A stretch of DNA of 33,630 nucleotides from JAAFIP01 sp031390175 (GCA_031390175.1 JANMTF010000147.1:1-33630); one strand, 5' to 3'. Positions 7,890-15,411 are shown, numbered from the stretch's first letter. A program made the numbers and translations. Notes: generated from the sequence alone by a model not told the origin.

Positions 7890-8148
7890 CTGGCACTTGG
7901 CGTGGACGGCTCCGCGGCTGTCCCCCGTTGCGGCTTAGGGCCGCCGCCTCCTCCTTTATGCCGCTGCGCCGTCCACGCCAAGCGCCAGAGCTGCGTAGTG
8001 GGATGGTTGAGGCTACAACGGTGGATCGCCAACAACTTCGCGAGATCAGGTCGACGGTGCACTTAGCGCAGCGGCATAAAGGAGGAGTCGCTGGCCCTAG
8101 GCCAGCACGGGGGACAGCCGCGGAGCTAAGTGCGCCGTCGGCCTGATC
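7890..8148. repeat. Composite inverted doublet of nested hairpins (copy E1)
   Basis: This fills most of the gene-free stretch 7801-8243. Two hairpins lie in opposite orientation around a 55-nt spacer. Hairpin A has arms 7890-7910 and 7968-7988; hairpin B has arms 8044-8067 and 8125-8148. Each encloses a 57-nt core that is nearly the same in both but inverted: read in one sense it begins GCAGCGGCATAAAGGAGGAG and ends GGGGGACAGCCGCGGA. The arms of A and B differ in sequence, yet each set pairs along 20-24 bp. In the core-sense orientation every arm mismatch is a G-U wobble. The core itself can fold further (GCGGC with GCCGC, and GCTGGCC-CTA-GGCCAGC in B). A matching doublet in reverse orientation is at 23570-23814, including the spacer. 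Confidence 0.85.
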
Positions 8149-8243
8149 CTGTACAAGACCAAGGCAAGCAATGCGAAACATGAACGGTATTCGGTGAGTC
8201 ATGTGGGTGAACGTCAATACGCTGCAACTGGCCGGGTAGGTTT

Positions 8244-9233
8244 TCAGTCAGGCTTGATATTCGCCTCACGCACCAGCTTTTCATAGCGCACGCGCTCAGA
8301 GCGCAGTAACGCACCAAACTGCTCGGCGCTGCCGGGCACTACTTCACCGCCCACCGCCGTCATGCGCTCGCGCACTTGGGGGGTTTGCAGGGCCTTTTGT
8401 ACTTCGGCGTGCAGTTGCGCAACGATGGGTTTGGGCGTGGCCGCTGGGGCTACAAAGCCGTACCACACCGATGCCTCAAAGCCTGCATAGCCGGACTCGG
8501 CAATGGTGGGCACATCGGGGAATATGCTGGAGCGGCTGGGGCTGAGCACGGCCAGCACTTTGAGCTTGCCGCTTTTGAAATGTGGCAAGGCTTCCAACGC
8601 ATTGACTGCGACCAAGGGCACTTGTCCGCCAATCACATCGGTAATGGCTTGCGAGCCACCCCGGTACGGAATGTGCTGCAAGCTCATGCCTGCTGCGTGG
8701 GCAAACAGCTCGATGGCCATGTGTGGTGTGGAGCCGTTGCCTGGACTGGCAAAGGCAATGCCGCCGGGTTTAGCCTTGGCGGCTTCGATCAGCTTGGCAA
8801 GCGTCGCATAGGACACGGACGGGTTAGCCGCGATAACTACGGGCACGCGGCCTACCAGCGAGATGGGCACCAAGTCGCGCTCAGCATCAAACGGTGCGGG
8901 CTGGTACAGCGCCATATTGGCTGCTAATGCATTGGCTGCCAACATGAGGGTATAGCCATCGGGAGCAGCATCAATTACCGATTTAACAGCGATGTTGGTG
9001 CCTGCGCCGGGCTTGTTCTCCACCACAAAGGGCTGGCCCATGCTGGTGGCCAGGCTTTGACCGACCGTTCGCGCAACGATGTCTACTGCGCCGCCCGCAG
9101 CGTAACCGACGACAACTTTGACGGGCTTAGCGGGGTAGGTTTGCGCCGTGGCTTGCAAAGAGAAGACGGTTGTCGCTGCGGTGAAGACGGCGATCAAGCT
9201 GGCACGTAAATAAAAGAAACGAAAAGAGTTCAT
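8244..9233 (-). CDS. Bug/TctC-family tripartite tricarboxylate transporter solute-binding protein
   Basis: Periplasmic solute-binding protein of the Bug (TctC) family, 329 residues, with a Sec signal peptide (MNSFRFFYL then a hydrophobic stretch, cleavage near ATAQ). The mature part opens with the family pattern YPAKPVKVVVGYAAGGAVD and contains GAGTNIA and the HIPYRGG loop near the ligand site. No tctA or tctB lies next to it, as for most Bug genes, so the membrane partner is elsewhere. It stands 32 nt behind the lipoprotein binding-protein gene and inside the protocatechuate operon, so an aromatic acid or a related carboxylate is a plausible ligand; this is inference only. Confidence 0.9.
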   Translation of the reverse strand: MNSFRFFYLRASLIAVFTAATTVFSLQATAQTYPAKPVKVVVGYAAGGAVDIVARTVGQSLATSMGQPFVVENKPGAGTNIAVKSVIDAAPDGYTLMLAANALAANMALYQPAPFDAERDLVPISLVGRVPVVIAANPSVSYATLAKLIEAAKAKPGGIAFASPGNGSTPHMAIELFAHAAGMSLQHIPYRGGSQAITDVIGGQVPLVAVNALEALPHFKSGKLKVLAVLSPSRSSIFPDVPTIAESGYAGFEASVWYGFVAPAATPKPIVAQLHAEVQKALQTPQVRERMTAVGGEVVPGSAEQFGALLRSERVRYEKLVREANIKPD

Positions 9234-9265
9234 ACAAGCTACTTTAAAAAATGAAAAATCTACGG

Positions 9266-10060
9266 CTACTGCGCCTGCGCCGTACCGCGCAAACCCGCCC
9301 GGCTGACTGCCGCCTGCAACACGCCGTTGCTGCGCACCTTCTGGGCAAACTGCTGTAAGTAGGGCATGGCTGTACTGCGACCTTGCGGCACGGCGATGGC
9401 CAAATTCTCCAAGCCCCAGCGGCCATCGAGGATACGGTGGCCGGGCAAACCATGGAGCATTTCAAACAAAATGCCCTTGTTGGTGGCGAAGGCTTCTATT
9501 TTGCGCGCCAGCAGCATCTCTTGCGCTTGGCTGAGGGACGCAGCAGGCACGAGGGTCGCGTTCTTGTAGGCCTGCGACAGCACGCCTTGTGACGAGCTAC
9601 CTTGGCTTACGCCCACCCGCACACCCGTTTGATCTACATCAGCTATCTTATTGATCGGCGAAACGATGGGCACCAAGTAGCCCAACTCCAACTGCACCAA
9701 GGCAGGCGTGAAGTCCACGTCCTTGGCACGCACCGGCGTGGCATTGGTAAAGGTAAAGTCGATCTGCCCGGCCTTGAGCGCATCCAGCACCAAAGCCAGG
9801 CGTGCAAACTCCACCACCTGCACTGGTACGCCAAGTTGCTTGCCCAAGGCGTTGCCCAAGTCCAGCGCCACACCCGCCTTCTCGCCTTTGGCATCACGTA
9901 CCAGAGATGTGGGGCTGCCGGGGTACACGCCCACACGCAACGTGCCCGTGGGTGCCAAGGCGGTGCGTACCTGCGGATCGGGCGCGGTGCTTGCGCAACC
10001 TGCCAGCAGCGCCGACAGAGTTAATACTGCATACAGAAAAAAGCGTTTGGAGTGGTTCAT
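9266..10060 (-). CDS. Amino-acid ABC-type (SBP_bac_3) solute-binding lipoprotein
   Basis: Predicted periplasmic binding protein of the SBP_bac_3 fold, 264 residues, with a lipoprotein signal (LSALLAGC, Cys22). After LAPTGTLRVGVYPGSP the sequence follows the two-lobed type II fold: DLGNALGKQLGVPV, the hinge-like PVRAKDVDFTPA, GVRVGVSQGSSSQG and a second lobe to the end. No ABC permease or ATPase gene is nearby. A diverged relative without a signal peptide is at 17126-17926. Its place between ligK and a Bug gene in the operon suggests a role in sensing or taking up an aromatic acid, but the ligand cannot be read from sequence. Confidence 0.82.
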   Translation of the reverse strand: MNHSKRFFLYAVLTLSALLAGCASTAPDPQVRTALAPTGTLRVGVYPGSPTSLVRDAKGEKAGVALDLGNALGKQLGVPVQVVEFARLALVLDALKAGQIDFTFTNATPVRAKDVDFTPALVQLELGYLVPIVSPINKIADVDQTGVRVGVSQGSSSQGVLSQAYKNATLVPAASLSQAQEMLLARKIEAFATNKGILFEMLHGLPGHRILDGRWGLENLAIAVPQGRSTAMPYLQQFAQKVRSNGVLQAAVSRAGLRGTAQAQ

Positions 10061-10095
10061 GGTTTACTAGGAATAGAGCTTGGAGTGAAAATAAT

Positions 10096-10140
10096 TTTCG
10101 GTATTCTTTTGCGTTCTTTGCGCAATCTTTGCGTCTTCTG
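10096..10140. repeat. Low-complexity TTTGCGTTC-type repeats
   Basis: Short stretch in the gap between ligK and the lipoprotein gene made of TTTTGCGTTCTTTGCGC, CTTTGCGTC and TCTGCGTCC units. Similar AACGCAAAG-type low-complexity runs are common in intergenic regions of many bacteria. A related, longer tract lies at 27735-27856. Function unknown. Confidence 0.5.
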
Positions 10141-10173
10141 CGTCCGGTATTATTTCTTCAACTTTTCTAAGCC

Positions 10174-10857
10174 TCAATCAATATATTTCAGCCCCGCCTT
10201 AGCCAGCGGTTCGCGCATGTTGTACATGTCCAGGCCCAGCACGCCTGCGGCCAGTTTGGCGCGCTTGTCGGCCTCCAAAGCCTCACGCGCTTCAGCAGCA
10301 TCGGCCACCTTTTGCGCATCAGCGGCGGGCACCACCACTACGCCGTCGTCGTCGGCAATCACCACGTCACCGGGGTTCACGTTCACGCCCGCGCACACCA
10401 CGGGGATGTTGACCGAGCCCAGGGTGGACTTGATGGTGCCCTTGGCGTGGATGGCGCGTGAAAACACCGGGAAATTCATGGCAGTCAGGTCTTTGATGTC
10501 GCGCACGCCCGTGTCGCTGACCAAGCCCACACAGCCGCGTGCGATAAAGGACGTGGCCAGCAGGTCGCCAAACATGCCGTCGTTATTCTCTGAGGTGCAG
10601 GCCAGCACCACCACATCGCCCGGTTGAATCTGCTCAGCCACGACATGCAGCATCCAGTTGTCGCCGGGGTGTGTGAGCACGGTCACTGCCGTGCCGCAGG
10701 TGCGCGCCCCGGCGTAAATGGGGCGCATGTAAGGCTTCATCAAGCCCACGCGGCCTTGGGCTTCGTGGATGGTGGCTACGCCGAATTTGCTGAGTTTTTC
10801 AACGGCTGCTTTATCAGCACGCACGATGTTGCGTTTGACGATTCCGAGGGTGGTCAT
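10174..10857 (-). CDS. ligK: 4-carboxy-4-hydroxy-2-oxoadipate aldolase/oxaloacetate decarboxylase
   Basis: Class II aldolase that splits 4-carboxy-4-hydroxy-2-oxoadipate to pyruvate and oxaloacetate, the last step of protocatechuate 4,5-cleavage, often with oxaloacetate decarboxylase activity as well. The 227-residue protein has the RraA-like fold: GVATIHEAQG near residue 26, GDLL (97-100) and the metal/substrate motif DTGVRDI, in which Arg119 and Asp120 match the conserved RD pair. The start ATG (10855-10857) overlaps the stop of the upstream DUF1016 gene by four bases (ATGA), which suggests coupled translation. The next gene is 113 nt away. Confidence 0.94.
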   Translation of the reverse strand: MTTLGIVKRNIVRADKAAVEKLSKFGVATIHEAQGRVGLMKPYMRPIYAGARTCGTAVTVLTHPGDNWMLHVVAEQIQPGDVVVLACTSENNDGMFGDLLATSFIARGCVGLVSDTGVRDIKDLTAMNFPVFSRAIHAKGTIKSTLGSVNIPVVCAGVNVNPGDVVIADDDGVVVVPAADAQKVADAAEAREALEADKRAKLAAGVLGLDMYNMREPLAKAGLKYID

Positions 10858-12167
10858 GGTGTTCTCTTCTTGGTAGGTTTAATCGGGGTTTTAGAAATGG
10901 GTTTATTGGTTTTTTTAACCGCTACTTTACTTGGAGTTTTTGTTTTTGAAGCAGTTTTTTTCACTGCAATTTTCTTTGCGCTTGCTTTCTTTACAGTAGC
11001 AGGTTTAGGTAATTTACCCTCTAGCTCGCGCCGCGCTTTGTCCAGCTCGGCCTCTATCACAGCGGCTTGTGGCAGCAATGTTTTGTATTCGCCTGCCATG
11101 ATTTTATTGGGCAATCCGTCTAGCGCGTAGCGCGCCAGTGATGCGCCTTTGTGCGCACACAGAATCAGTCCCACGGGCGGGTTCTCTCCAGGCAGCATCC
11201 AGTTGGCCTTGGCGAAATTGCAGTACAGGTGCATTTGCCCCACATCTGCATGCGTGAGGTCGGTCAGCTTTAAATCAATGATAACCAAGCAGCGCAGGCG
11301 GCGGTGGTAGAACAACAAGTCGATGCGAAACCAAGTGTGGTCTATGCGCAGCCTGCGCTGGCGCCCCACAAAGGTAAAGTCGCTGCCCAGTTCGAGTAAA
11401 AAATCTTCCAACTTGTGGATGAGCGCCGACTCCAAATCGGTTTCTGAATATTCGTCTTTGAGATTTAAAAACTCCAGAAAGAAGGGGTCTTTTACCGCTT
11501 CATCGGGCAGCATTGCATCGGTAGACAAAGCAATAGCGCCTTTGGAAAGCATGGCAATTTTATTGCGTGATAGTGCAGTGCGCTGGTAAAACTGGCTACC
11601 GATTTGACGGTCTAGCTGGCGCATGCTCCAGCCGCCGCGTAACGCCTCTGTTTCGTAGAAGCTGCGTGCCACCTCGTCTTTGACTGAGAGCAAACGCACA
11701 TAGGCCGACCACGGCAAGGGAAATGCGTTGCTGATATTGGCCAGCGTGCGTTGGTTGCTGACGGTGCGATGCACGACTGGCAGAGTGCGCAAGGACTTGG
11801 TTTTAGATTTTTCAGACGCTGTCTGAAAAATCTGTGACACCTGTGATTCTGAATTTTCAGACACCGTCTGAAAAATTGGCCAGAGCTCATAGAACTTGCG
11901 CATCTGACTCAAGTTCACCACTCCAAAACCTCGACCAAACTGCGCCGTTAAATCTATTGATAAGCGCTCAATCAACTGCTCGCCATACCCCGCTCGCCGC
12001 TTGCCTTGCTGCTCTGCCTCCACGATGCGCCGCCCCGTCTCCCAATAGCTCGCCGTCATCAGCGCATTGACGCTACGCGCCGCCTGCGTTCGCGCAGCTT
12101 GCAGCACATCGGCAATGCCGTAGTGGATGGCTTTGTAGGTGGCGGGAGGGCGAGTGAGAGAGGGCAT
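10854..12167 (-). CDS. DUF1016 (YhcG-type) PD-(D/E)XK nuclease-domain protein with Lys-rich tail
   Basis: 437 residues. The N-terminal part (about 10-200) is the DUF1016 helical domain, with SYWETGRRIVE, YGEQLIERLS, PLPWSAYVRLL and FYETEALRGGWS. The C-terminal part (about 225-385) is a PD-(D/E)XK nuclease domain with Asp283 (RIDLLFYHRR) and Asp298-x-Lys300 (IIDLK). Family members are linked to DNA processing and to mobile or defence contexts; no precise substrate is known to me. Two peculiarities: residues 98-123 hold a doubled IFQTVSEN/IFQTASEK segment encoded by two hairpin sequences, and residues 387-437 form a Lys/Thr/Ala/Pro-rich tail resembling histone H1-like tails, with AT-rich DNA. 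It sits between ligJ and ligK, which is not expected for a catabolic operon, and overlaps ligK by four bases. Confidence 0.88.
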   Translation of the reverse strand: MPSLTRPPATYKAIHYGIADVLQAARTQAARSVNALMTASYWETGRRIVEAEQQGKRRAGYGEQLIERLSIDLTAQFGRGFGVVNLSQMRKFYELWPIFQTVSENSESQVSQIFQTASEKSKTKSLRTLPVVHRTVSNQRTLANISNAFPLPWSAYVRLLSVKDEVARSFYETEALRGGWSMRQLDRQIGSQFYQRTALSRNKIAMLSKGAIALSTDAMLPDEAVKDPFFLEFLNLKDEYSETDLESALIHKLEDFLLELGSDFTFVGRQRRLRIDHTWFRIDLLFYHRRLRCLVIIDLKLTDLTHADVGQMHLYCNFAKANWMLPGENPPVGLILCAHKGASLARYALDGLPNKIMAGEYKTLLPQAAVIEAELDKARRELEGKLPKPATVKKASAKKIAVKKTASKTKTPSKVAVKKTNKPISKTPIKPTKKRTP

Positions 12168-12192
12168 ACGCTATTGACAGTGCATCAAAAAA

Positions 12193-13239
12193 TCACTGGC
12201 CCTTCGCTTTGAGCGCGGCATCCAAACGCGGGAACACGCGGCGGGTGTTGCCTTCGTAGATCTGGTACTTTTGCTGCGCGTTCAGTTGCGTGGATGATTC
12301 GATATAGCGCTTGGTGTCGTCGTAGTAGTTGCCAGTCTCAGGGTCAATGCCGCGCACCGCACCGATCATTTCTGACGCGAACAAGATGTTGTCCACGGGA
12401 ATGACCTTGGTCAGCAGGTCAATACCGGGCTGGTGGTAGACGCAGGCGTCAAAGAAAATATTGTTGAGCAAATGGTCTTTGAGCAAAGGCTTCTTCAGCT
12501 CTTGCGCCAAGCCCCGGAAACGCCCCCAGTGGTAGGGCACGGCACCGCCGCCGTGGGGGATGATGAACTTGAGTGTGGGAAATTCTTTGAACAAATCGCT
12601 GGTCAGGCACTGCATGAAAGCCGTCGTATCAGCGTTCAAATAATGCGCACCGGTGGTGTGAAAGCAGCTATTGCAACTGGTGCTCACATGGACCATGGCG
12701 GGGATGTCGTATTCGACCATTTTTTCGTAAATCGGATACCAGTGCTTGTCGCTCAAGGGAGGCGATGTCCAGTGGCCGCCCGATGGATCGGGGTTCAAAT
12801 TAATGCCGACGTTACCGTACTGCTCCACACATTTCACCAGCTCGGGGATGCTGGTTTTAGGGTCAACACCGGGGGACTGGGGCAGCATGGCGACGGGGAC
12901 GAAGCTGTCGGGAAAGAGCTGGCTGACGCGGTAGCACAGCTCGTTGCAAATCGCGGCCCAAGTGGACGACACATTGAAGTCGCCGATGTGGTGCGCCATG
13001 AAGCTCGCACGCGGCGAAAAAATGGTCAAGTCAGAGCCGCGCTCCTTCATCAGCTTGAGCTGGTTCAGCTCGATGGACTCGCGCAGTTCGTCGTCGCTGA
13101 TTTTCAGGTCGGCTACTTTGGGCATCATGGCAGGGTCTTTGATGCCTGCGATCTGTGCGTTGCGCCAGGTCTCCAGCGCCTTGGGGGCGGTGGTGTAGTG
13201 GCCGTGGCAGTCGATGATGATGGGTTTGGTTTGGCTCAT
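12193..13239 (-). CDS. ligJ: 4-oxalomesaconate hydratase
   Basis: Adds water to 4-oxalomesaconate to give 4-carboxy-4-hydroxy-2-oxoadipate, the fourth step of the pathway. The 348-residue protein is of the amidohydrolase superfamily (ACMSD-like LigJ type, not the GalB type): IDCHGHYTT at the N-terminus (His12, His14), MVHVSTSCN mid-protein, IPHGGGAVPYHWGRFRG and the late segment NILFASEMIGAVRGIDPETG typical of LigJ. It stands 55 nt behind the ModA-like gene and 25 nt before the DUF1016 gene. Confidence 0.95.
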   Translation of the reverse strand: MSQTKPIIIDCHGHYTTAPKALETWRNAQIAGIKDPAMMPKVADLKISDDELRESIELNQLKLMKERGSDLTIFSPRASFMAHHIGDFNVSSTWAAICNELCYRVSQLFPDSFVPVAMLPQSPGVDPKTSIPELVKCVEQYGNVGINLNPDPSGGHWTSPPLSDKHWYPIYEKMVEYDIPAMVHVSTSCNSCFHTTGAHYLNADTTAFMQCLTSDLFKEFPTLKFIIPHGGGAVPYHWGRFRGLAQELKKPLLKDHLLNNIFFDACVYHQPGIDLLTKVIPVDNILFASEMIGAVRGIDPETGNYYDDTKRYIESSTQLNAQQKYQIYEGNTRRVFPRLDAALKAKGQ

Positions 13240-13294
13240 AATTTTTTGATATGAAGAGAATTAATGGCGGGATTGGATGAGGAAAACTGGTGAT

Positions 13295-14005
13295 TTAGCC
13301 GAGCGGGTTCATGCCTTGCGCCAGCTTTGTCGCGGCAGTTTCGGAAGATTTTAGAAAATCTAAAAACGCCTGCACCGCCTTGACACGCTCAGGCGCTAAG
13401 CCCATGGGGATGCCTGCGGAGAAGGTGGTGATAAACGCCGCGCCTTCGGGCAAGTTGCCCACCACGGTGATGCTCGGCACGCCCAGCATCTCACTGAGCT
13501 GCTGAAAACCCAGCGCCACCTGCCCACTGGCCACCAAGCTGCCCACAGGCTGGCCGGGCGGCGGCACGATGAGCTTGGCTTGCATCGCCTGCGCAATGCC
13601 CCATTGCTCAAACAATTTGGCCAAATAGTTGCCGCTCGGCCCCGTGGAATAGCTGATGCTGGGCGCTGCGAGCAAGGCCGCTTTGAGGGCGACGGGCGTG
13701 CTGATGTCAGGCGCTGCGACAGCAGCAGGCACGGCCACCGCAACGGGAGACTGCACCCAGTCCACCCGGCTGCCCGGTTGCACATGCCCGGTGGCTATCA
13801 AGCGCTCTATCGCGTCTTTGGCCAACAGCACCACGTCCAGCGCCTCACCCGCTTGCACGCGCTTGGCTGCGTCCACACCGCCCACGGATTCGATCTGTAC
13901 GGTTTGCGCGGCGCGCGCGGCATAGGCGGCACATAACTTGGCTAAAAGTGCCTTGGTGGCCATGGAGGAGATGCCGCGTAGCGGTAAATTAGTCATTGGC
14001 ATCAC
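13295..14005 (-). CDS. ModA-like substrate-binding-domain protein without signal peptide
   Basis: 236 residues, similar in layout to periplasmic binding proteins of the molybdate ModA type (PBP-like fold): an early ESVGGVDAAKRVQAGEALDVVLLA segment, a central SYSTGPSGNYLAKLFEQWG and VASGQVALGFQQLSEML. Typical ModA residues around the oxyanion site are hard to assign, and the N-terminus (MMPMTNLPLRGISSMATKAL) shows no secretion signal. It may act in the cytoplasm, for example as a ligand-binding or accessory protein, or have lost its signal. It is the first gene of the long minus-strand run, 129 bp from the divergent LysR gene, with a plausible promoter in between. No modB or modC is present. 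Confidence 0.72.
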   Translation of the reverse strand: MMPMTNLPLRGISSMATKALLAKLCAAYAARAAQTVQIESVGGVDAAKRVQAGEALDVVLLAKDAIERLIATGHVQPGSRVDWVQSPVAVAVPAAVAAPDISTPVALKAALLAAPSISYSTGPSGNYLAKLFEQWGIAQAMQAKLIVPPPGQPVGSLVASGQVALGFQQLSEMLGVPSITVVGNLPEGAAFITTFSAGIPMGLAPERVKAVQAFLDFLKSSETAATKLAQGMNPLG

Positions 14006-14095
14006 GCGGTAAACGGGGCAAAATTAGCATCTTCTTATTGTCTGCCCTTACGAGCGCAAATGAAAGCCAAAGCCCCCTAGCTGTTAGAACAAACA

Positions 14096-14122
14096 CTTAT
14101 AGCCAAATGTCAGTTATGTCAA
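14096..14122 (-). promoter_or_regulatory. Candidate sigma70 promoter for the minus-strand catabolic operon
   Basis: On the minus strand TTGACA (14117-14122) is followed after 15 nt by TATAAG (14096-14101). It is in the 129-bp gap between the divergent ModA-like gene and the LysR gene, the usual place for a LysR-controlled promoter. The 15-nt spacer is shorter than the ideal 17. No firm LysR operator was assigned. Confidence 0.5.
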
Positions 14123-14134
14123 TAGACTAGCATC

Positions 14135-15022
14135 ATGGACCTCAAACAAATCGAGTATTTTGTGCGTGTAGCCGAGCTGGGCAGTTTTACCCGCGCCTCG
14201 GTGGTGCTGACCATTGCACAGCCGGCCCTGTCGCGCCAAGTACGCTTGCTCGAGGTTGAGCTGCGGCAAACATTGCTGGTGCGCAACGGCCGAGGCGCTA
14301 CGCCTACCGAGGCCGGCAAGATGCTGCTGGAGCACGGCAGGGGAATTTTGCACCAGGTGGAACGCGCGCGAGAAGACCTGGGCCGGGTGCGTGGTGCGCT
14401 GGCAGGCCGGGTAGCGGTGGGTATGCCCACCAGCGTGGCCAAAGTGCTCACCGTGCCACTGATTCGCGCCTTCAAGCAGCGCATGCCCGAGGCCACCTTG
14501 TCTATCAGCGAAGGCCTGTCTGTGGCAATGAGCGACGCCCTGTCCATGGGCCGCCTGGACATTGCCCTGCTGTACAACCCCCTACCCGCTCCCGAGCTAG
14601 AGTTGACGGAACTGCTGCAAGAAGACATGGTGCTGGTACAGAATGAAACGTACCGCAGCAAAGAGGGCACGCCCATCACCCTGCGGGAGCTTGCCGCCGT
14701 ACCCTTGGTCATCGCCACCCGCCCCAACGCCCTGCGCACTCTGGTAGAAACCGAGATGGGTGCTGTAGGCAAACGCCCCAGCATTGCGCTGGAGATCGAC
14801 GGCGTGGCCGCCATCCTTGACCTGGTGGCAGACAACGCAGGCTCGGCCATCTTGCCTGCCAATGCGGTGCGCACCAGCCCACACCCCGAGCGTTACTGTA
14901 TGCGCCCCGTCAGCGGCTTGCGCAGCCGCCTGTGCCTGGCCACCAGCGGCCAACGCCCCGCCACACTGACACAGCGTGCCATGCAAGAGCTAATCAGTGA
15001 GTTGATGGAAAAGTACTTTTAA
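14135..15022 (+). CDS. LysR-type transcriptional regulator (candidate PmdR/LigR-like regulator)
   Basis: 295 residues with the LysR layout: an N-terminal winged helix-turn-helix (MDLKQIEYFVRVAELGSFTR, then AQPALSRQVRLLEVEL at about 28-43) and a C-terminal inducer-binding domain from about residue 90. Divergent from, and 129 bp away from, the first gene of the protocatechuate run, so it is the natural candidate to control that operon in response to a pathway compound. Its identity as the protocatechuate regulator is from position only; the DNA-binding family is certain. Confidence 0.92.
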   Translation: MDLKQIEYFVRVAELGSFTRASVVLTIAQPALSRQVRLLEVELRQTLLVRNGRGATPTEAGKMLLEHGRGILHQVERAREDLGRVRGALAGRVAVGMPTSVAKVLTVPLIRAFKQRMPEATLSISEGLSVAMSDALSMGRLDIALLYNPLPAPELELTELLQEDMVLVQNETYRSKEGTPITLRELAAVPLVIATRPNALRTLVETEMGAVGKRPSIALEIDGVAAILDLVADNAGSAILPANAVRTSPHPERYCMRPVSGLRSRLCLATSGQRPATLTQRAMQELISELMEKYF

Positions 15023-15081
15023 CGCGCTTCGGTAGGCACGCTCTGGGTTGGCGCACTTTATGTTTCTGCGAAAATCGCTGC

Positions 15082-15393
15082 ATGCAAGCCCCACCACCCG
15101 AACCCTCTGTGCCAGCGCACACAGCCCCCCTTCCACTGGTACCAGCCCAGCAACCGCGCAATCCGATGCACGGCATGACACTAGAAGCGATTGTCAACGC
15201 GTTGGCCGAGCACTATGGTTGGGACGAATTGGGCCGCCGCATCCCCGTGCGGTGTTTTACGCACGACCCCAGCACCGCATCCAGCCTGAAATTTCTGCGT
15301 AAAACGCCGTGGGCGCGTGAGAAAGTAGAAGGCTTGTACCTCTACATGCTGCGGGAGGCCCGCCGCACCGGTGCAAAGCCGATACGCACATAG
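15082..15393 (+). CDS. VF530 (DUF2132) family small protein
   Basis: 103 residues. After a proline-rich N-terminus of about 30 residues, the rest matches the VF530 family almost end to end: MTLEAIVNALAEHYGWDELG, RIPVRCFTHDPS and SLKFLRKTPWAREKVEGLYL. VF530 proteins are small helical proteins proposed to bind DNA, with no proven role. An ATG at 15165 or 15174 would give a protein closer to the family length of about 70, so the true start may be internal. 60 bp behind the LysR gene on the same strand. Confidence 0.85.
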   Translation: MQAPPPEPSVPAHTAPLPLVPAQQPRNPMHGMTLEAIVNALAEHYGWDELGRRIPVRCFTHDPSTASSLKFLRKTPWAREKVEGLYLYMLREARRTGAKPIRT

Positions 15394-15411
15394 GCCACAG
15401 CTACCCCAAAA

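Noticed and set aside
7890..8148. Integron attC sites or a CRISPR array as explanation for the hairpins.
   Set aside because: No conserved attC core sites (GTTRRRY) or integrase are present, and repeats are neither short direct units nor regularly spaced.
7890..8148. Intrinsic terminator as the role of the hairpins.
   Set aside because: Stems are long but no T-run follows on either strand, and one copy is inside an operon gap.
7814..8317. Several overlapping frames of 60-114 codons on both strands in the ligI-Bug gap.
   Set aside because: They run through the inverted hairpin doublet; both strands are open because of the palindromes and no protein family is recognisable.
11805..11874. Transcription terminator within the DUF1016 gene.
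   Set aside because: The hairpins with T-rich ends look terminator-like, but they are in the middle of an open frame that continues to a complete nuclease domain.
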